Origin: Merismopedia glauca CCAP 1448/3
GTDB taxonomy: Bacteria > Cyanobacteriota > Cyanobacteriia > Cyanobacteriales > CCAP-1448
Direction of reading: 5' to 3'
NCBI RefSeq assembly: GCF_003003775.1
Contig: NZ_PVWJ01000024.1
Coordinates: 1 to 47,231, forward strand
DNA: 47,231 nucleotides
Positions 1-8,310 of the stretch are shown here, piece by piece. The notes below the pieces were generated by a model. The model searched no databases, was not told the DNA's origin, and worked only from the letters and a program-made list of their open reading frames with translations. Positions within the stretch are counted from its first letter, which is position 1, and each line of letters opens with the position of its first letter. Position numbers and translations under genes: made by a program.

Positions 1-974
1 GGGGGACTTTGAACTATAGTTGCTCTAGGCACGATCGCCAGTTCTACCGCCCGTCGTAAATCTTCGGCATTGACGTTGGTACGCCCTTCCAATGCTGCTG
101 CTGCTCTAGCGACGCGCAGGGCAAAAAGTTCGGCTCGATGTCCCTGAACCCCTCCCCGCAAGGCTTCTTCCACTAAATAACCAATCTGTTCGGTACTGAT
201 TTTGACATCTTTGAGCCATTCTCTTGCTAGCAAGATTTGGGTTTTCAGATTGTCGATATCTTCATCATACTGGGCTAAAAACTCTTGAGGAGAACGAACA
301 TAGGAAATTGCTTGGTCAACTGCTTGTACTCGTTCGTCTAACCCCAAAACTGCATCCGCAGACAGGGTAATAGCAATTCTATCTAGCAAATGCTCTTTTA
401 GAGCGCCTTCTTCGGGGTTATAGGTAGCAATAAATAGAGGTTGACAGGGATGCTCGAAACTAATTCCTTCTCGTTCGATGCGGTTGCGTCCTTCTGTTAA
501 GACGCTGAGCAAAAGGTTAGAAATTTGGTCATCTAGCAGGTTAATCTCATCTACATACAATACGCCCCGATGAGCCTGAGCGAGTAATCCTGGTTGAAAG
601 ACGGGTTCCCCTTGCTGCACCGATTTTTCGACATCCACCGCTCCTAAAAGTCTATCTTCTGTGACTCCCAAGGGAATCTGAACAAAAGGAGCCGGAATAA
701 TTTGGGTAGCTTCAGGATCGTCTAGATTAATCGGCTCGTTGCCTTCTTGCCACCACTGTTCCGGTGAAGCATTCCAAACTGAACCTTTGACTACTTCAAT
801 GGGTGGGAATAAAGCGTGTAAAGCGCGCGCCATTACAGATTTAGCCGTACCGCGCCTTCCTGCTAGAGCTACTCCCCCCAAAGTTGGATCGACTGCGGCT
901 AGCAATAAAGCCATTTTAATCGCTTCTTGACCCACAATAGCCGTCAGGGGAAATGCAGAGATGGTAACAGGCAT
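1..974 (-). CDS. chlD: Magnesium chelatase subunit D, 3'-truncated by the window edge
   Basis: Part of the ATP-dependent Mg-chelatase (ChlI-ChlD-ChlH) that inserts Mg2+ into protoporphyrin IX, the first committed step of chlorophyll synthesis. The 324 visible residues start at an ATG at 974 with [20 protein letters not shown]. The AAA+ module has a degenerate P-loop (AGRRGTAKS, about residues 39-46) and a Walker B segment [10 protein letters not shown] (about 138-147). GRRGTAKS instead of GDRGTGKS, and the stretch [16 protein letters not shown], fit ChlD rather than ChlI. The full protein is about 670 residues, so the acidic/proline linker and the C-terminal von Willebrand A domain lie outside the window. 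It is divergent from the small zinc-finger gene at 1166. ChlI is the only serious alternative. Confidence 0.93.
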   Translation of the reverse strand, partial: MPVTISAFPLTAIVGQEAIKMALLLAAVDPTLGGVALAGRRGTAKSVMARALHALFPPIEVVKGSVWNASPEQWWQEGNEPINLDDPEATQIIPAPFVQIPLGVTEDRLLGAVDVEKSVQQGEPVFQPGLLAQAHRGVLYVDEINLLDDQISNLLLSVLTEGRNRIEREGISFEHPCQPLFIATYNPEEGALKEHLLDRIAITLSADAVLGLDERVQAVDQAISYVRSPQEFLAQYDEDIDNLKTQILLAREWLKDVKISTEQIGYLVEEALRGGVQGHRAELFALRVARAAAALEGRTNVNAEDLRRAVELAIVPRATIVQSP

Positions 975-1051
975 AAATAACCAGAAGTTCGGAACAGGAA
1001 AGACTCAAATTGCATTGTAGCTTGAGTTTGCCACATTCTATTAATGTTAAT

Positions 1052-1078
1052 GTTGGGTTTCACTGCGTTCAACCCAAC
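1052..1078. repeat. GTTGGGTT inverted repeat
   Basis: GTTGGGTT (1052-1059) and AACCCAAC (1071-1078) form an 8-bp stem around an 11-nt loop, within the 191-bp divergent spacer between chlD and the 53-residue zinc-finger gene. GTTGGGTTTCAC...CAACCCAAC repeats are, from memory, a common dispersed motif in cyanobacterial intergenic DNA. No T-tract follows, so it is not an obvious terminator. Confidence 0.5.
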
Positions 1079-1165
1079 CTACCGCTACCGCTTCACCACC
1101 TTGACAGAGCTAGCCAAGAACCTTAACTATAATCCCAAATCACAATTTCCGAAAGGCTACAACTA

Positions 1166-1327
1166 ATGAATCATCAGCTTGATGTTAACAATTTACTTTG
1201 CCATCACTGTGAAGGGAAAGGATATATTGAAATCCGAGATTGTAGTGGTGAAATTCAGTGTTCTCAAACCTGTTGGTTTTGTCATGGTACGGGAATCTGC
1301 AACGATTCAAATGATGGCGATGATTAG
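1166..1327 (+). CDS. 53-residue CxxCxGxG (DnaJ-type) zinc-finger protein
   Basis: A short ORF starts at an ATG at 1166 and ends at a TAG at 1325-1327. It has two CxxCxGxG motifs: C12-HH-C15-E-G-K-G and C36-WF-C39-H-G-T-G. These are the four zinc ligands of one DnaJ central-domain module, with additional cysteines at 26, 32 and 45. There is no J domain, signal peptide or membrane segment. In oxygenic phototrophs, stand-alone DnaJ-type zinc fingers (BSD2-like) assist assembly of Rubisco and photosystem proteins; applying that role here is inference. It is divergent from chlD and convergent with the tocopherol genes. The cysteine spacing makes chance unlikely for so short a frame. Confidence 0.7.
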   Translation: MNHQLDVNNLLCHHCEGKGYIEIRDCSGEIQCSQTCWFCHGTGICNDSNDGDD

Positions 1328-1387
1328 CCAAAAAAACGCTTATATTGTTTGACTAATTAAGTATATTGGTAGTTATAGAGTCTAGAT

Positions 1388-2326
1388 TCAGTATTTCAGT
1401 AAACAAGCTAAAGGAAACAACAAGTATTCGATAAAAAAGAGTTTCCAGATGAATTGATAGAACTTAGCAACTGAAGCTGGATGAGATAAATCTACACTCA
1501 TACTTCGCCAATACATTATTCCCAAAACAGATAAGTGAGTGAAGCTAGCAAAGATGGGGTTAATGTGAGGTAACCAGAACCAACTAGCTAAAGCTATGCT
1601 TAGATAGCCAATTGCTAATACCGAAAGCGCTAAATTCAAGACAAAAGGCGCGCCAAGTTGGATGGTAAAAGTGCGAATGTGATATTGTTTATCTCCTGCC
1701 ATATCTGGGATATCTTTAAGTAGGGCGATCACCAAACCAAACAAGATCATAAATCCTGTCAGCATCCACACTTCTGGAGGAATGTCTACCACCAACTGGT
1801 GCGAAAATATCCAGCGAAAGTGTTGAAATATTCCCAGATTGACAATGATTCCCCGCACTACAAAAATGCACAGCGCTGCGTACAAAGGAAAGCGTTTTAA
1901 ACGAATGGGAGGAAGGGAATAAGCTGTACCAATTAATAAACTAGAACTAACTACACCGAGTAAAAATACTCCTTGTAGCCAAGCTATAACTAACGCTAAA
2001 ATTCCCGTTACGCCAACTATCATCCACCCAGTGCGAACAGAAAACTCTCCAGAGGCTAAGGGTAAGTGGGGTTTGTTAATTTTATCAATCGCAATATCCT
2101 CGATTTGATTCAAACCGACAATATAGACATTTCCGCACAGACAAGCGATAGTTGTTGCTAGCCAAGAAATGGGGTGGAAAAATTCGGTAAAAGTCGGAAC
2201 TAGGGCTAAACCCAGAATATATAAGCCCAAAACGCTTAAAGTAGTCCCAATAATTGTATGGGGACGAGAAAATTTCCACAATGAGTAAAAGCGATCGCTA
2301 GTTTTTTGCCCAGAATTAGATATCAT
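1388..2326 (-). CDS. hpt: Homogentisate phytyltransferase (UbiA family)
   Basis: Condenses homogentisate with phytyl diphosphate to give 2-methyl-6-phytylbenzoquinol, the committed step of tocopherol synthesis, in the thylakoid or plasma membrane. The 312-residue protein has both UbiA aspartate motifs: N73-x3-D77-x3-D81 followed by KPHLPLASGEFS, and KDIPDMAGD (about 204-212). About eight or nine hydrophobic helices follow. NKPHLPLASGEFS is typical of VTE2/HPT rather than of chlorophyll synthase or homogentisate solanesyltransferase. It lies 34 bp downstream of the gamma-tocopherol methyltransferase on the same strand, so the two are probably one transcript. The spacer is a purine-rich heptamer array that may also serve as the ribosome binding site. 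Confidence 0.9.
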   Translation of the reverse strand: MISNSGQKTSDRFYSLWKFSRPHTIIGTTLSVLGLYILGLALVPTFTEFFHPISWLATTIACLCGNVYIVGLNQIEDIAIDKINKPHLPLASGEFSVRTGWMIVGVTGILALVIAWLQGVFLLGVVSSSLLIGTAYSLPPIRLKRFPLYAALCIFVVRGIIVNLGIFQHFRWIFSHQLVVDIPPEVWMLTGFMILFGLVIALLKDIPDMAGDKQYHIRTFTIQLGAPFVLNLALSVLAIGYLSIALASWFWLPHINPIFASFTHLSVLGIMYWRSMSVDLSHPASVAKFYQFIWKLFFIEYLLFPLACLLKY

Positions 2327-2332
2327 TAATTA

Positions 2333-2360
2333 TCTTCCCTCTTCCTTCTTCCCTCTTCCT
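2333..2360. repeat. Heptamer tandem repeat TCTTCCY x4
   Basis: Four contiguous 7-bp units (TCTTCCC, TCTTCCT, TCTTCCC, TCTTCCT) fill the short spacer between the two tocopherol genes. The array ends exactly next to the TGA stop of the methyltransferase gene. On the coding (minus) strand it reads AGGAAGA/GGGAAGA, purine-rich enough to act as the hpt ribosome binding site. Confidence 0.85.
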
Positions 2361-3218
2361 TCATTTAACCCCACAAAGCAAGCCAAAACGCACCAATCCA
2401 GTTTGATAACCAGACCGCATCAACCCCATTGATAAAGCTGCGCGAATTGTCGTCCAACCACTGGTCAACAAGCCAAATATAGCTTCAAGAGTGAACGCTG
2501 AGGTAATGACTTCATCCCAAAAGGGAGCCACAGCAGTTGACCAATCGGCGGTTTTGGTAACATTAAATCCGATATTGTGGGCGATCGCTTTATATTCAGG
2601 CAAGGAAATTACATAAGGTAAGCAATAAACCTCATAAATCTGCTCTAAATGCTTAATTTCATTAGTATTTAACGAGCGACTACCTCGATGAGTGGGACGA
2701 TGACACCAAGTCGCAAACAGTAACTTTCCGCCCGGTTTTAAGACTCGGTAACATTCTTGCAGAAATTTGACTTTATCTGGCATATGTTCGCCACTCTCTA
2801 ACGACCACACCAGGTCAAAACTATTATCTGCAAAGGGCATAGCTTGGGCATCAGCCACTTGAAAATGGGTGCGATCGCCCAAACTAGCAGCCTGGGATCT
2901 GGCAGTGGCTCTAGCGGCTTGTACGGGGCTTAAGGTGATACCCGTAACTTGGGCATTAAACTGCTGAGCTAAGTACAAGGAACTACCACCAATCCCACAA
3001 CCGACATCTAAGATAGTCGCGCGATCGGCGATCGCATCCACTTCTCCCCAGTTCAGAAATTGTACAATTAAATCAACTTGAGCTTGTCGTCTATCTTTTT
3101 TTTCCCGTCCATCCCTACCATAAAATCCGTGATGCATATGTTCTCCCCAAATCTGTTCCCACAAACGGGAAGATGCATCATAAAACTGCTGAATTTGTTG
3201 ATTGAGATTAGTAGTCAT
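2361..3218 (-). CDS. Gamma-tocopherol methyltransferase-type SAM methyltransferase
   Basis: A 285-residue class I SAM-dependent methyltransferase. Motif I is ILDVGCGIGGSS (69-80), followed by an acidic loop and motif II DNSFDLVWSLESGEHM. The N-terminal QFYDASSRLWEQIWGEHMHH matches the signature I associate with VTE4, which methylates gamma- to alpha-tocopherol, rather than MPBQ methyltransferase. Position immediately upstream of homogentisate phytyltransferase supports a vitamin E role. No membrane segment is evident apart from moderately hydrophobic C-terminal helices. The substrate is inferred; a related prenylquinol methyltransferase is the main alternative. Confidence 0.85.
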   Translation of the reverse strand: MTTNLNQQIQQFYDASSRLWEQIWGEHMHHGFYGRDGREKKDRRQAQVDLIVQFLNWGEVDAIADRATILDVGCGIGGSSLYLAQQFNAQVTGITLSPVQAARATARSQAASLGDRTHFQVADAQAMPFADNSFDLVWSLESGEHMPDKVKFLQECYRVLKPGGKLLFATWCHRPTHRGSRSLNTNEIKHLEQIYEVYCLPYVISLPEYKAIAHNIGFNVTKTADWSTAVAPFWDEVITSAFTLEAIFGLLTSGWTTIRAALSMGLMRSGYQTGLVRFGLLCGVK

Positions 3219-3397
3219 CCGGCGATCGCTATCCGTAAAAACCGAGTTCAGCCTAGCAAAAGATTAGACCTAATGGCAGTCTTTCTGATTAGTAGGACAA
3301 AATTTTGTCAGTAGTCACAGTTGATAAATTGGGGACACTTTGGAGGAAAATGCGATCTATGACTATTTTCAGAATCGCCTGAACGCACCAATTAGCT

Positions 3398-4738
3398 ATG
3401 ACAGTTTCGCGCACAGTTTGTTTGGGATTTTTGGCTGTGATTTTTGTGGGAGCATTATTATTAATGTTACCCATTTCTACAGCCAACGGTAGTGGGAGCG
3501 ATTTTTTGACAGGTTTATTCATGTCAACTTCTGCCGTTTGTGTAACGGGATTAGCAGTAGTAGATGTGGGGAAATATTACTCTTTTTGGGGGCAATTTTT
3601 CTTAGCTTTACTCGCTCAAATTGGTGGTTTGGGTTACATGACAGCCACCACCTTTTTACTACTACTTTTAGGACGCAAATTCGGCTTAAAAGATAAAATC
3701 GCTATTCAGCAATCACTAGATCAACCAGGGTTAGCTGGCGCAGCCGATCTAATTCGCTCAATTATTGCTACTACCGCAATTTTTGAGCTAACCGGAGCCT
3801 TTTTATTAATGTTAGTTTTTGTCCCAGAACTAGGATGGCAAAATGGAATATGGTTTGCTATTTTTCACAGTGTTAGTGCTTTCAATAATGCTGGGTTTGG
3901 CTTAAAAACTGATAATTTAATGAGCTATGTAAGCTCCCCTATAGTCACATTTACTATCGGATTTCTCATTATTTTTGGTGGAATTGGCTATCAAGTAATT
4001 ATGGAAATGTACCTGTGGGTGAAAGAAAAAGTGAGACGCGATCGCCATCGCAGTTGGTACACTCTTCAATTTAAAATTGCTGTAAGTACAACTGTAATTC
4101 TCTTAGCTTTTGGCACTATAGCTTTCTTCCTCACCGAATTAAATAACCCTAATACTCTAGCACCCCTATCATTAGGAGATAAATGGCTTGCAGCTTGGTT
4201 TCAATCTGTCACTCCTCGTACTGCTGGTTTCAACACCATTGATATTGGCAAAATGACAGAAACAGGCTTATTTATTACAATAGCATTGATGTTTATTGGG
4301 GCTAGTCCTGGTGGTACTGGAGGTGGCATTAAAACTACCACATTTAGAATTCTTTATAGTTGTACTAAGGCAGCACTTTTGGCAGAAGAAGAAGTCGTTT
4401 CATTTAAAAGACAAATATCTATACCTTTGGTGCTAAAAGCAGTTGGAGTATTTTTTGGTTCGTTGCTAGTTGTCATCATCAGTACAATTATCATTGAACT
4501 AAATGAGCCAGAGACAAAATTTCAGTTTCTTCAAATTCTCTTTGAAGTAGTTTCTGCTTTTGGAACTGTGGGATTATCTACTGGCATTACTGCCAGTGTT
4601 TCGGCGGTTTCTAAAACAGTTTTAATCGCTACTATGTACATTGGTAGAGTTGGGGTTCTATTGCTGATGTCATCTTTAATTGGTAATCCTAATCCTAGAG
4701 CAATTAACTATCCAGAAGAAAATTTGTTAGTCGGTTAA
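3398..4738 (+). CDS. ktrB: Potassium/sodium uptake channel subunit KtrB (TrkH family)
   Basis: Membrane subunit of the Ktr system, which takes up K+ with Na+ dependence and matters for osmotic adaptation. The 446-residue protein has four M1-pore-M2 repeats. The four filter glycines are visible in SAVCVTGLAV, FNNAGFGL, TPRTAGFNT and FGTVGLSTG. GGIKTTTFR follows the third repeat, as in other TrkH/KtrB proteins. The regulatory subunit ktrA starts 37 bp downstream on the same strand. No clear Shine-Dalgarno precedes the ATG at 3398. The gene is divergent from the tocopherol pair across a 179-bp spacer, in which I see no other gene. Confidence 0.92.
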   Translation: MTVSRTVCLGFLAVIFVGALLLMLPISTANGSGSDFLTGLFMSTSAVCVTGLAVVDVGKYYSFWGQFFLALLAQIGGLGYMTATTFLLLLLGRKFGLKDKIAIQQSLDQPGLAGAADLIRSIIATTAIFELTGAFLLMLVFVPELGWQNGIWFAIFHSVSAFNNAGFGLKTDNLMSYVSSPIVTFTIGFLIIFGGIGYQVIMEMYLWVKEKVRRDRHRSWYTLQFKIAVSTTVILLAFGTIAFFLTELNNPNTLAPLSLGDKWLAAWFQSVTPRTAGFNTIDIGKMTETGLFITIALMFIGASPGGTGGGIKTTTFRILYSCTKAALLAEEEVVSFKRQISIPLVLKAVGVFFGSLLVVIISTIIIELNEPETKFQFLQILFEVVSAFGTVGLSTGITASVSAVSKTVLIATMYIGRVGVLLLMSSLIGNPNPRAINYPEENLLVG

Positions 4739-4775
4739 TCTCAGTCAAAATTAGGAATAATTTAGGAGTCTAATT

Positions 4776-5471
4776 GTGAACTTATCTAGTTTGAATTTTT
4801 TGCGGAGTTTACACAAAGATAATCGTCAATATGCTGTGATTGGTTTAGGACGTTTTGGTAGAGCCGCTTGCATGACTTTACATCAGTCTGGATATGAAGT
4901 TTTAGGAATTGATTCTAGCGAGAAATTGGTAGATCAAATCCTCAATGATAAAATTGTTTCTCACGCTGTTCAGCTAGATTCTACCGAACCTTTTGCTCTG
5001 AAACAAGCTGGCATTTTTGAAATAGATACTGTAATTGTGGCGATCGGTAACTATTTGGATGCTAGTGTAATTACAACTTTGAATTTAAAGGAAGGTGGTG
5101 TCAATCATGTCGTAGCTAAAGCATCTTCAGAAGTTCATGTGAAGCTGTTAAGAAAAGTGGGTGCAGATCATGTAGTTTTTCCCGAACATGATGCGGGATG
5201 CGAATTAGCTGTATCTTTAACTAAACCTTCGATTTTAGAAAGGTTTGAAATCGATACTGAAAACAGCATTGTTGAACTTATTGTTCCCGCTCAATTTCAT
5301 GGTAAGACTATCGCTGAATTACAGTTACGCAACCGTTATGGATTGAATTTACTGGGTGTCAGTCAAGATGGGAAGTTTCATATTAATGTCGATCCCAATT
5401 CTCGACTGCAAAAAGATGCTTTGATGGTGGTGGTTGGCTCAAATCAAAGTATTGAAAGTTTACCACTTTGA
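4776..5471 (+). CDS. ktrA: Ktr regulatory subunit KtrA (RCK domain protein)
   Basis: A cytosolic ring-forming regulator that gates KtrB in response to nucleotides. The 231-residue protein has an RCK-N Rossmann fold with GLGRFGRAA (GxGxxG, about residue 23 on) and an acidic residue after the next strand (GID). An RCK-C half follows (IVELIVPAQFHGKTIAELQLRNR...). The start is a GTG at 4776, chosen because TTTAGGAG lies 6-13 nt upstream and the RCK fold begins soon after. Length is normal for cyanobacterial KtrA. Order and spacing with ktrB indicate an operon. Confidence 0.93.
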   Translation: MNLSSLNFLRSLHKDNRQYAVIGLGRFGRAACMTLHQSGYEVLGIDSSEKLVDQILNDKIVSHAVQLDSTEPFALKQAGIFEIDTVIVAIGNYLDASVITTLNLKEGGVNHVVAKASSEVHVKLLRKVGADHVVFPEHDAGCELAVSLTKPSILERFEIDTENSIVELIVPAQFHGKTIAELQLRNRYGLNLLGVSQDGKFHINVDPNSRLQKDALMVVVGSNQSIESLPL

Positions 5472-5484
5472 TCGACTACCACCA

Positions 5485-5519
5485 AGTCAAAAGTCAAAAG
5501 TCAAAAGTCAAAAGTTAGA
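5485..5519. repeat. Heptamer tandem repeat AGTCAAA x4 plus a partial unit
   Basis: Four perfect AGTCAAA units (5485-5512) and a diverged fifth (AGTTAGA) follow the ktrA stop by 13 bp. It lies between ktrA and hyuA, just before a second heptamer array of different sequence. Confidence 0.9.
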
Positions 5520-5529
5520 AGGCTGGAAC

Positions 5530-5561
5530 AATCCCCAATCCCCAATCCCCAATGTCCAATG
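5530..5561. repeat. Heptamer tandem repeat AATCCCC x3 running into the hyuA start codon
   Basis: Units AATCCCC, AATCCCC, AATCCCC, AATGTCC occupy 5530-5557, and the next unit, AATGCTC, contains the ATG start of hyuA at 5559-5561. The array therefore occupies the position where a Shine-Dalgarno sequence would be, and none is present. Confidence 0.85.
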
Positions 5562-7667
5562 CTCAAAGTTTTTGCCGATCGCGGTGGTACATTTACCGAT
5601 CTAGTTGCTGTTACCAATAATTCCACAATTATTGATAGACTAGCTAGAGATACTCAGCGCTTTTTAACTGTTCCTCTTGGCGATCGGCAATGGCTTATAG
5701 TCTATAAGTTACTGTCAGAAAATCCCGAACAATATCAAGATGCAGTTATTCAAGGAATTCGGGATATTATCGGTATTAGCAAAAATGAGATAGTAGCTAC
5801 AGAAGCCATAGAAGTTGTCAAAATGGGAACGACTGTAGCAACTAATGCTCTGTTAGAAAGACAAGGAGATAGAGTAGTATTAGTCATTACCAAAGGCTTT
5901 AAAGATGCCCTGCGAATTGGCTATCAAAATCGTCCCGATATCTTTGCTCGTCACATCGTTTTACCAACCATGTTATACGAACAGGTAATTGAAGTTGATG
6001 AGCGATATGATGCTCAAGGTAATGAATTAACGGCTGTAAATATTGGACAAGTAAAGCACGATCTAGAAACAGTTTATGACACCGGAATTCGCAGTTGCGC
6101 CATAGTCTTGATGCACAGCTACCGCTACCCGGAACATGAATTACAAGTAGCAAAAATTGCTCGACAGATTGGCTTTGCTCAAATATCAATCTCTCATCAA
6201 GTTAGTCCATTAATGAAATTAATTAGTCGTGGCGATACGACAGTTGTAGATGCTTATCTAACACCTATATTACGCCGCTATGTTAACCAAGTAGCGAGTC
6301 AGTTACCTGGTGTTAAACTCATGTTTATGAAGTCAGATGGGGGTTTAGTTACAGCATCACAATTTCAAGGAAAAGATAGTATTTTAAGTGGCCCTGCGGG
6401 GGGAATTATTGGAGCAGTTGAAACTAGTAAAAGAGCCGGATTTAACTCGGTAATTACCTTTGATATGGGGGGGACTAGTACCGATGTTGCTCATTTCAAA
6501 GGAGAGTACGAACGACAATTAGAATCAGAAATTGCTGGAGTTAGAATGCGGGTTCCAGTATTAAATATTCATACCATTGCTGCTGGTGGCGGTTCAATTC
6601 TTTTTTTCGATGGTTCTAGTTATCGAGTTGGTCCAGAATCGGCTGGCGCAAATCCTGGTCCTGCTTGTTACCGACGGGGTGAAAAACTAACAGTAACTGA
6701 TGCTAATGTTATGTTAGGAAAAATTCACCCAGAATATTTTCCCCAAGTTTTTGGAAGTGATGGTAATTTGCCTTTAGATAAACAGGTTGTGATTGAGCAA
6801 TTTACTAAGTTAGCTGAAGAGATTAACGCCGTTACAGGTAATTATAATACACCAGAACAAATCGCGGCTGGATTTATAGCGATCGCCGTGGAAAATATGG
6901 CAAATGCCATTAAGAAAATTAGCCTCCAACGAGGTTATGATGTGACTAAATATGCACTGTGTTGTTTCGGTGGTGCAGGCGCACAAGTTGCTTGTTTAGT
7001 TGCCGATACTTTGGGAATGAAACAGATATTTCTCCATCCTTATGCTGGGGTTTTATCTGCTTACGGAATGGGATTGGCTGATGTGCGCGCTATTAGAGAA
7101 ACCGGAGTTGAAAAACCTTTAAATTATCAATTGATTTCAGAATTAGAAGCATCAATTGAGTGTTTAGAAAGTCAGACAATGGCTGAATTAAATAAAGATC
7201 TCAATAACGGGAAAAGGGAAATAGTCAAAAAAGTTAATTTAAAGTATGAAGGAACTAACTCAACATTAACTATTAATTTCACCCTTGATGTAGAAACTAT
7301 GCGAGAAGAGTTTGAGGTAGAACATAAATCTCGCTACGGCTTTATTCAATCACAAAAACTATTAATTGTTGAATCTATTTCAGTAGAAGCGATCGAGAAA
7401 ATGGATACTCCCAATGAACCATTAATAACTCGGACTCGGACTTTAGCACAACTTCCCATAGCAGTAGAAACCGTGCAAATGTTTGCAGGCGATCGCTGGT
7501 ATTCTACACCAGTTTACCTCCGAGAAGACTTACAACCTGAAGATGTAATCCAGGGTGCTAGCATCATAGTTGAAAAAATTAGTACAATTGTCGTAGAACC
7601 AAATTGGCAAGCTAGATTAACCCAACAAAATCACTTAATTTTAGAAAGCTGTTCCCCAGATCCCTGA
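5559..7667 (+). CDS. hyuA: 5-oxoprolinase / hydantoinase A-type subunit
   Basis: ATP-dependent subunit of the hydantoinase/5-oxoprolinase family, which opens 5-oxoproline (from glutathione breakdown) or hydantoin rings. The 702-residue protein begins with the N-terminal signature FADRGGTFTD (5-14), has the ASKHA-like motifs SGPAGGIIGA and FDMGGTSTDVAHF, and ends with the conserved VEKISTIVVEPNWQARL. The A domain is complete. In many cyanobacteria and eukaryotes A and B halves are fused in one protein of about 1200 residues; here they are separate genes (702 + 515 residues) with a GNAT gene between. The stop codon lies inside a perfect inverted repeat and the start codon is part of a heptamer array. 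The substrate (5-oxoproline or another cyclic amide) cannot be told from sequence. Confidence 0.9.
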   Translation: MLKVFADRGGTFTDLVAVTNNSTIIDRLARDTQRFLTVPLGDRQWLIVYKLLSENPEQYQDAVIQGIRDIIGISKNEIVATEAIEVVKMGTTVATNALLERQGDRVVLVITKGFKDALRIGYQNRPDIFARHIVLPTMLYEQVIEVDERYDAQGNELTAVNIGQVKHDLETVYDTGIRSCAIVLMHSYRYPEHELQVAKIARQIGFAQISISHQVSPLMKLISRGDTTVVDAYLTPILRRYVNQVASQLPGVKLMFMKSDGGLVTASQFQGKDSILSGPAGGIIGAVETSKRAGFNSVITFDMGGTSTDVAHFKGEYERQLESEIAGVRMRVPVLNIHTIAAGGGSILFFDGSSYRVGPESAGANPGPACYRRGEKLTVTDANVMLGKIHPEYFPQVFGSDGNLPLDKQVVIEQFTKLAEEINAVTGNYNTPEQIAAGFIAIAVENMANAIKKISLQRGYDVTKYALCCFGGAGAQVACLVADTLGMKQIFLHPYAGVLSAYGMGLADVRAIRETGVEKPLNYQLISELEASIECLESQTMAELNKDLNNGKREIVKKVNLKYEGTNSTLTINFTLDVETMREEFEVEHKSRYGFIQSQKLLIVESISVEAIEKMDTPNEPLITRTRTLAQLPIAVETVQMFAGDRWYSTPVYLREDLQPEDVIQGASIIVEKISTIVVEPNWQARLTQQNHLILESCSPDP

Positions 7668-7694
7668 CTTCTTGAAGAAGTCAGGGATCTGGGG
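7654..7694. repeat. Perfect 20-bp inverted repeat containing the hyuA stop codon
   Basis: Left arm 7654-7673 begins CCCCAGATCCCTGACTTCTT and the right arm 7675-7694 is its exact reverse complement, around a single G. The hyuA TGA stop (7665-7667) lies in the left arm, so the last residues of HyuA (SPDP) are encoded by the repeat. It could act as an intercistronic hairpin. No T-tract follows, so a mobile palindromic repeat is more likely than a classical terminator. Confidence 0.92.
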
Positions 7695-7712
7695 CGAAGC
7701 GAGATTAACAAT

Positions 7713-8174
7713 ATGATTATCCGATTGTTTCAAGAATCTGATGCGGAACAAATAGCACTTTTATTTCACCAAACAGTACGCGAAATTAACATTCGTGACT
7801 ATACTAGTAATCAAGTCAAAGCCTGGGCACCAGATAATATTTACTTCACGAATTGGGCAAAAGTTTGTGCAAATAAATTTACTTATGTAGCAGAAAATGA
7901 AGGTGTCATAGCAGGTTTTGGTCAGTTAGAAGGCAATGGACATATTGATTGTTTCTACTGTCATAAAGATTATCAGAGAATGGGGATTGGCAAACAGATT
8001 TATCAAGCCATTGAAACCAAAGCTAGCCAATTAAAACTCCATCGCTTATACGTTGAAGCCAGTATTACCGCCAAACCATTTTTCTCACATCTCGGCTTCC
8101 AAACTGTTCAACAACAAGAAGTAGAATGTCGAGGAGAAACTTTTATTAATTATGCAATGGAGAAACAGTTATAG
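7713..8174 (+). CDS. GNAT family N-acetyltransferase
   Basis: A 153-residue protein with the GCN5-related acetyltransferase fold. Residues 66-80 (AGFGQLEGNGHIDCF) form the central strands, and the acetyl-CoA pyrophosphate loop is Q-R-M-G-I-G-K (about 89-95). A typical C-terminal half follows (LYVEASITAKPFFSHLGFQ). The acyl acceptor cannot be predicted. It lies 45 bp after hyuA and before hyuB on the same strand, so it is probably co-transcribed with the oxoprolinase subunits. A role in the same amino-acid or amide metabolism is inferred only from position. The stop codon directly abuts an AGTCAGA-type heptamer array. Confidence 0.87.
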   Translation: MIIRLFQESDAEQIALLFHQTVREINIRDYTSNQVKAWAPDNIYFTNWAKVCANKFTYVAENEGVIAGFGQLEGNGHIDCFYCHKDYQRMGIGKQIYQAIETKASQLKLHRLYVEASITAKPFFSHLGFQTVQQQEVECRGETFINYAMEKQL

Positions 8175-8196
8175 CAGAAGTCAGAAGTCAGAAGTT
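8175..8196. repeat. Heptamer tandem repeat CAGAAGT x3
   Basis: Three units of CAGAAGT start immediately after the GNAT stop codon (TAG at 8172-8174). The same phrase (TAGCAGAAGTCAGAAGTCAG) recurs at about 33830, so it is a dispersed array family. The array and the following 114 bp are why hyuB is taken to start at 8311 and not further upstream. Confidence 0.85.
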
Positions 8197-8310
8197 AAAA
8201 CCAGTTGCTTCAATGGTTCCAGTCTTCTAGAGTGTCCTAACCTTGATGCTTACTGCTATAACAGAGTAACCGACTCTGTGAACTTTGTGCCTTTGTGGTT
8301 CCCTCACACT

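Noticed and set aside
739-930. 63-codon plus-strand ORF at the 5' end of the window
   Set aside because: It lies antisense within the well-conserved chlD reading frame and has no motif.
5485-5557. Short direct repeats considered as a CRISPR array
   Set aside because: The units are contiguous 7-mers without spacers, no cas genes are present, and similar arrays are scattered all over the window.
5899-6189. 96-codon minus-strand ORF within hyuA
   Set aside because: Antisense to a strongly conserved frame, and no recognisable domain.
8152-8310. In-frame upstream extension of hyuB
   Set aside because: It overlaps the GNAT gene and reads through a heptamer array; the conserved family start is the ATG at 8311.
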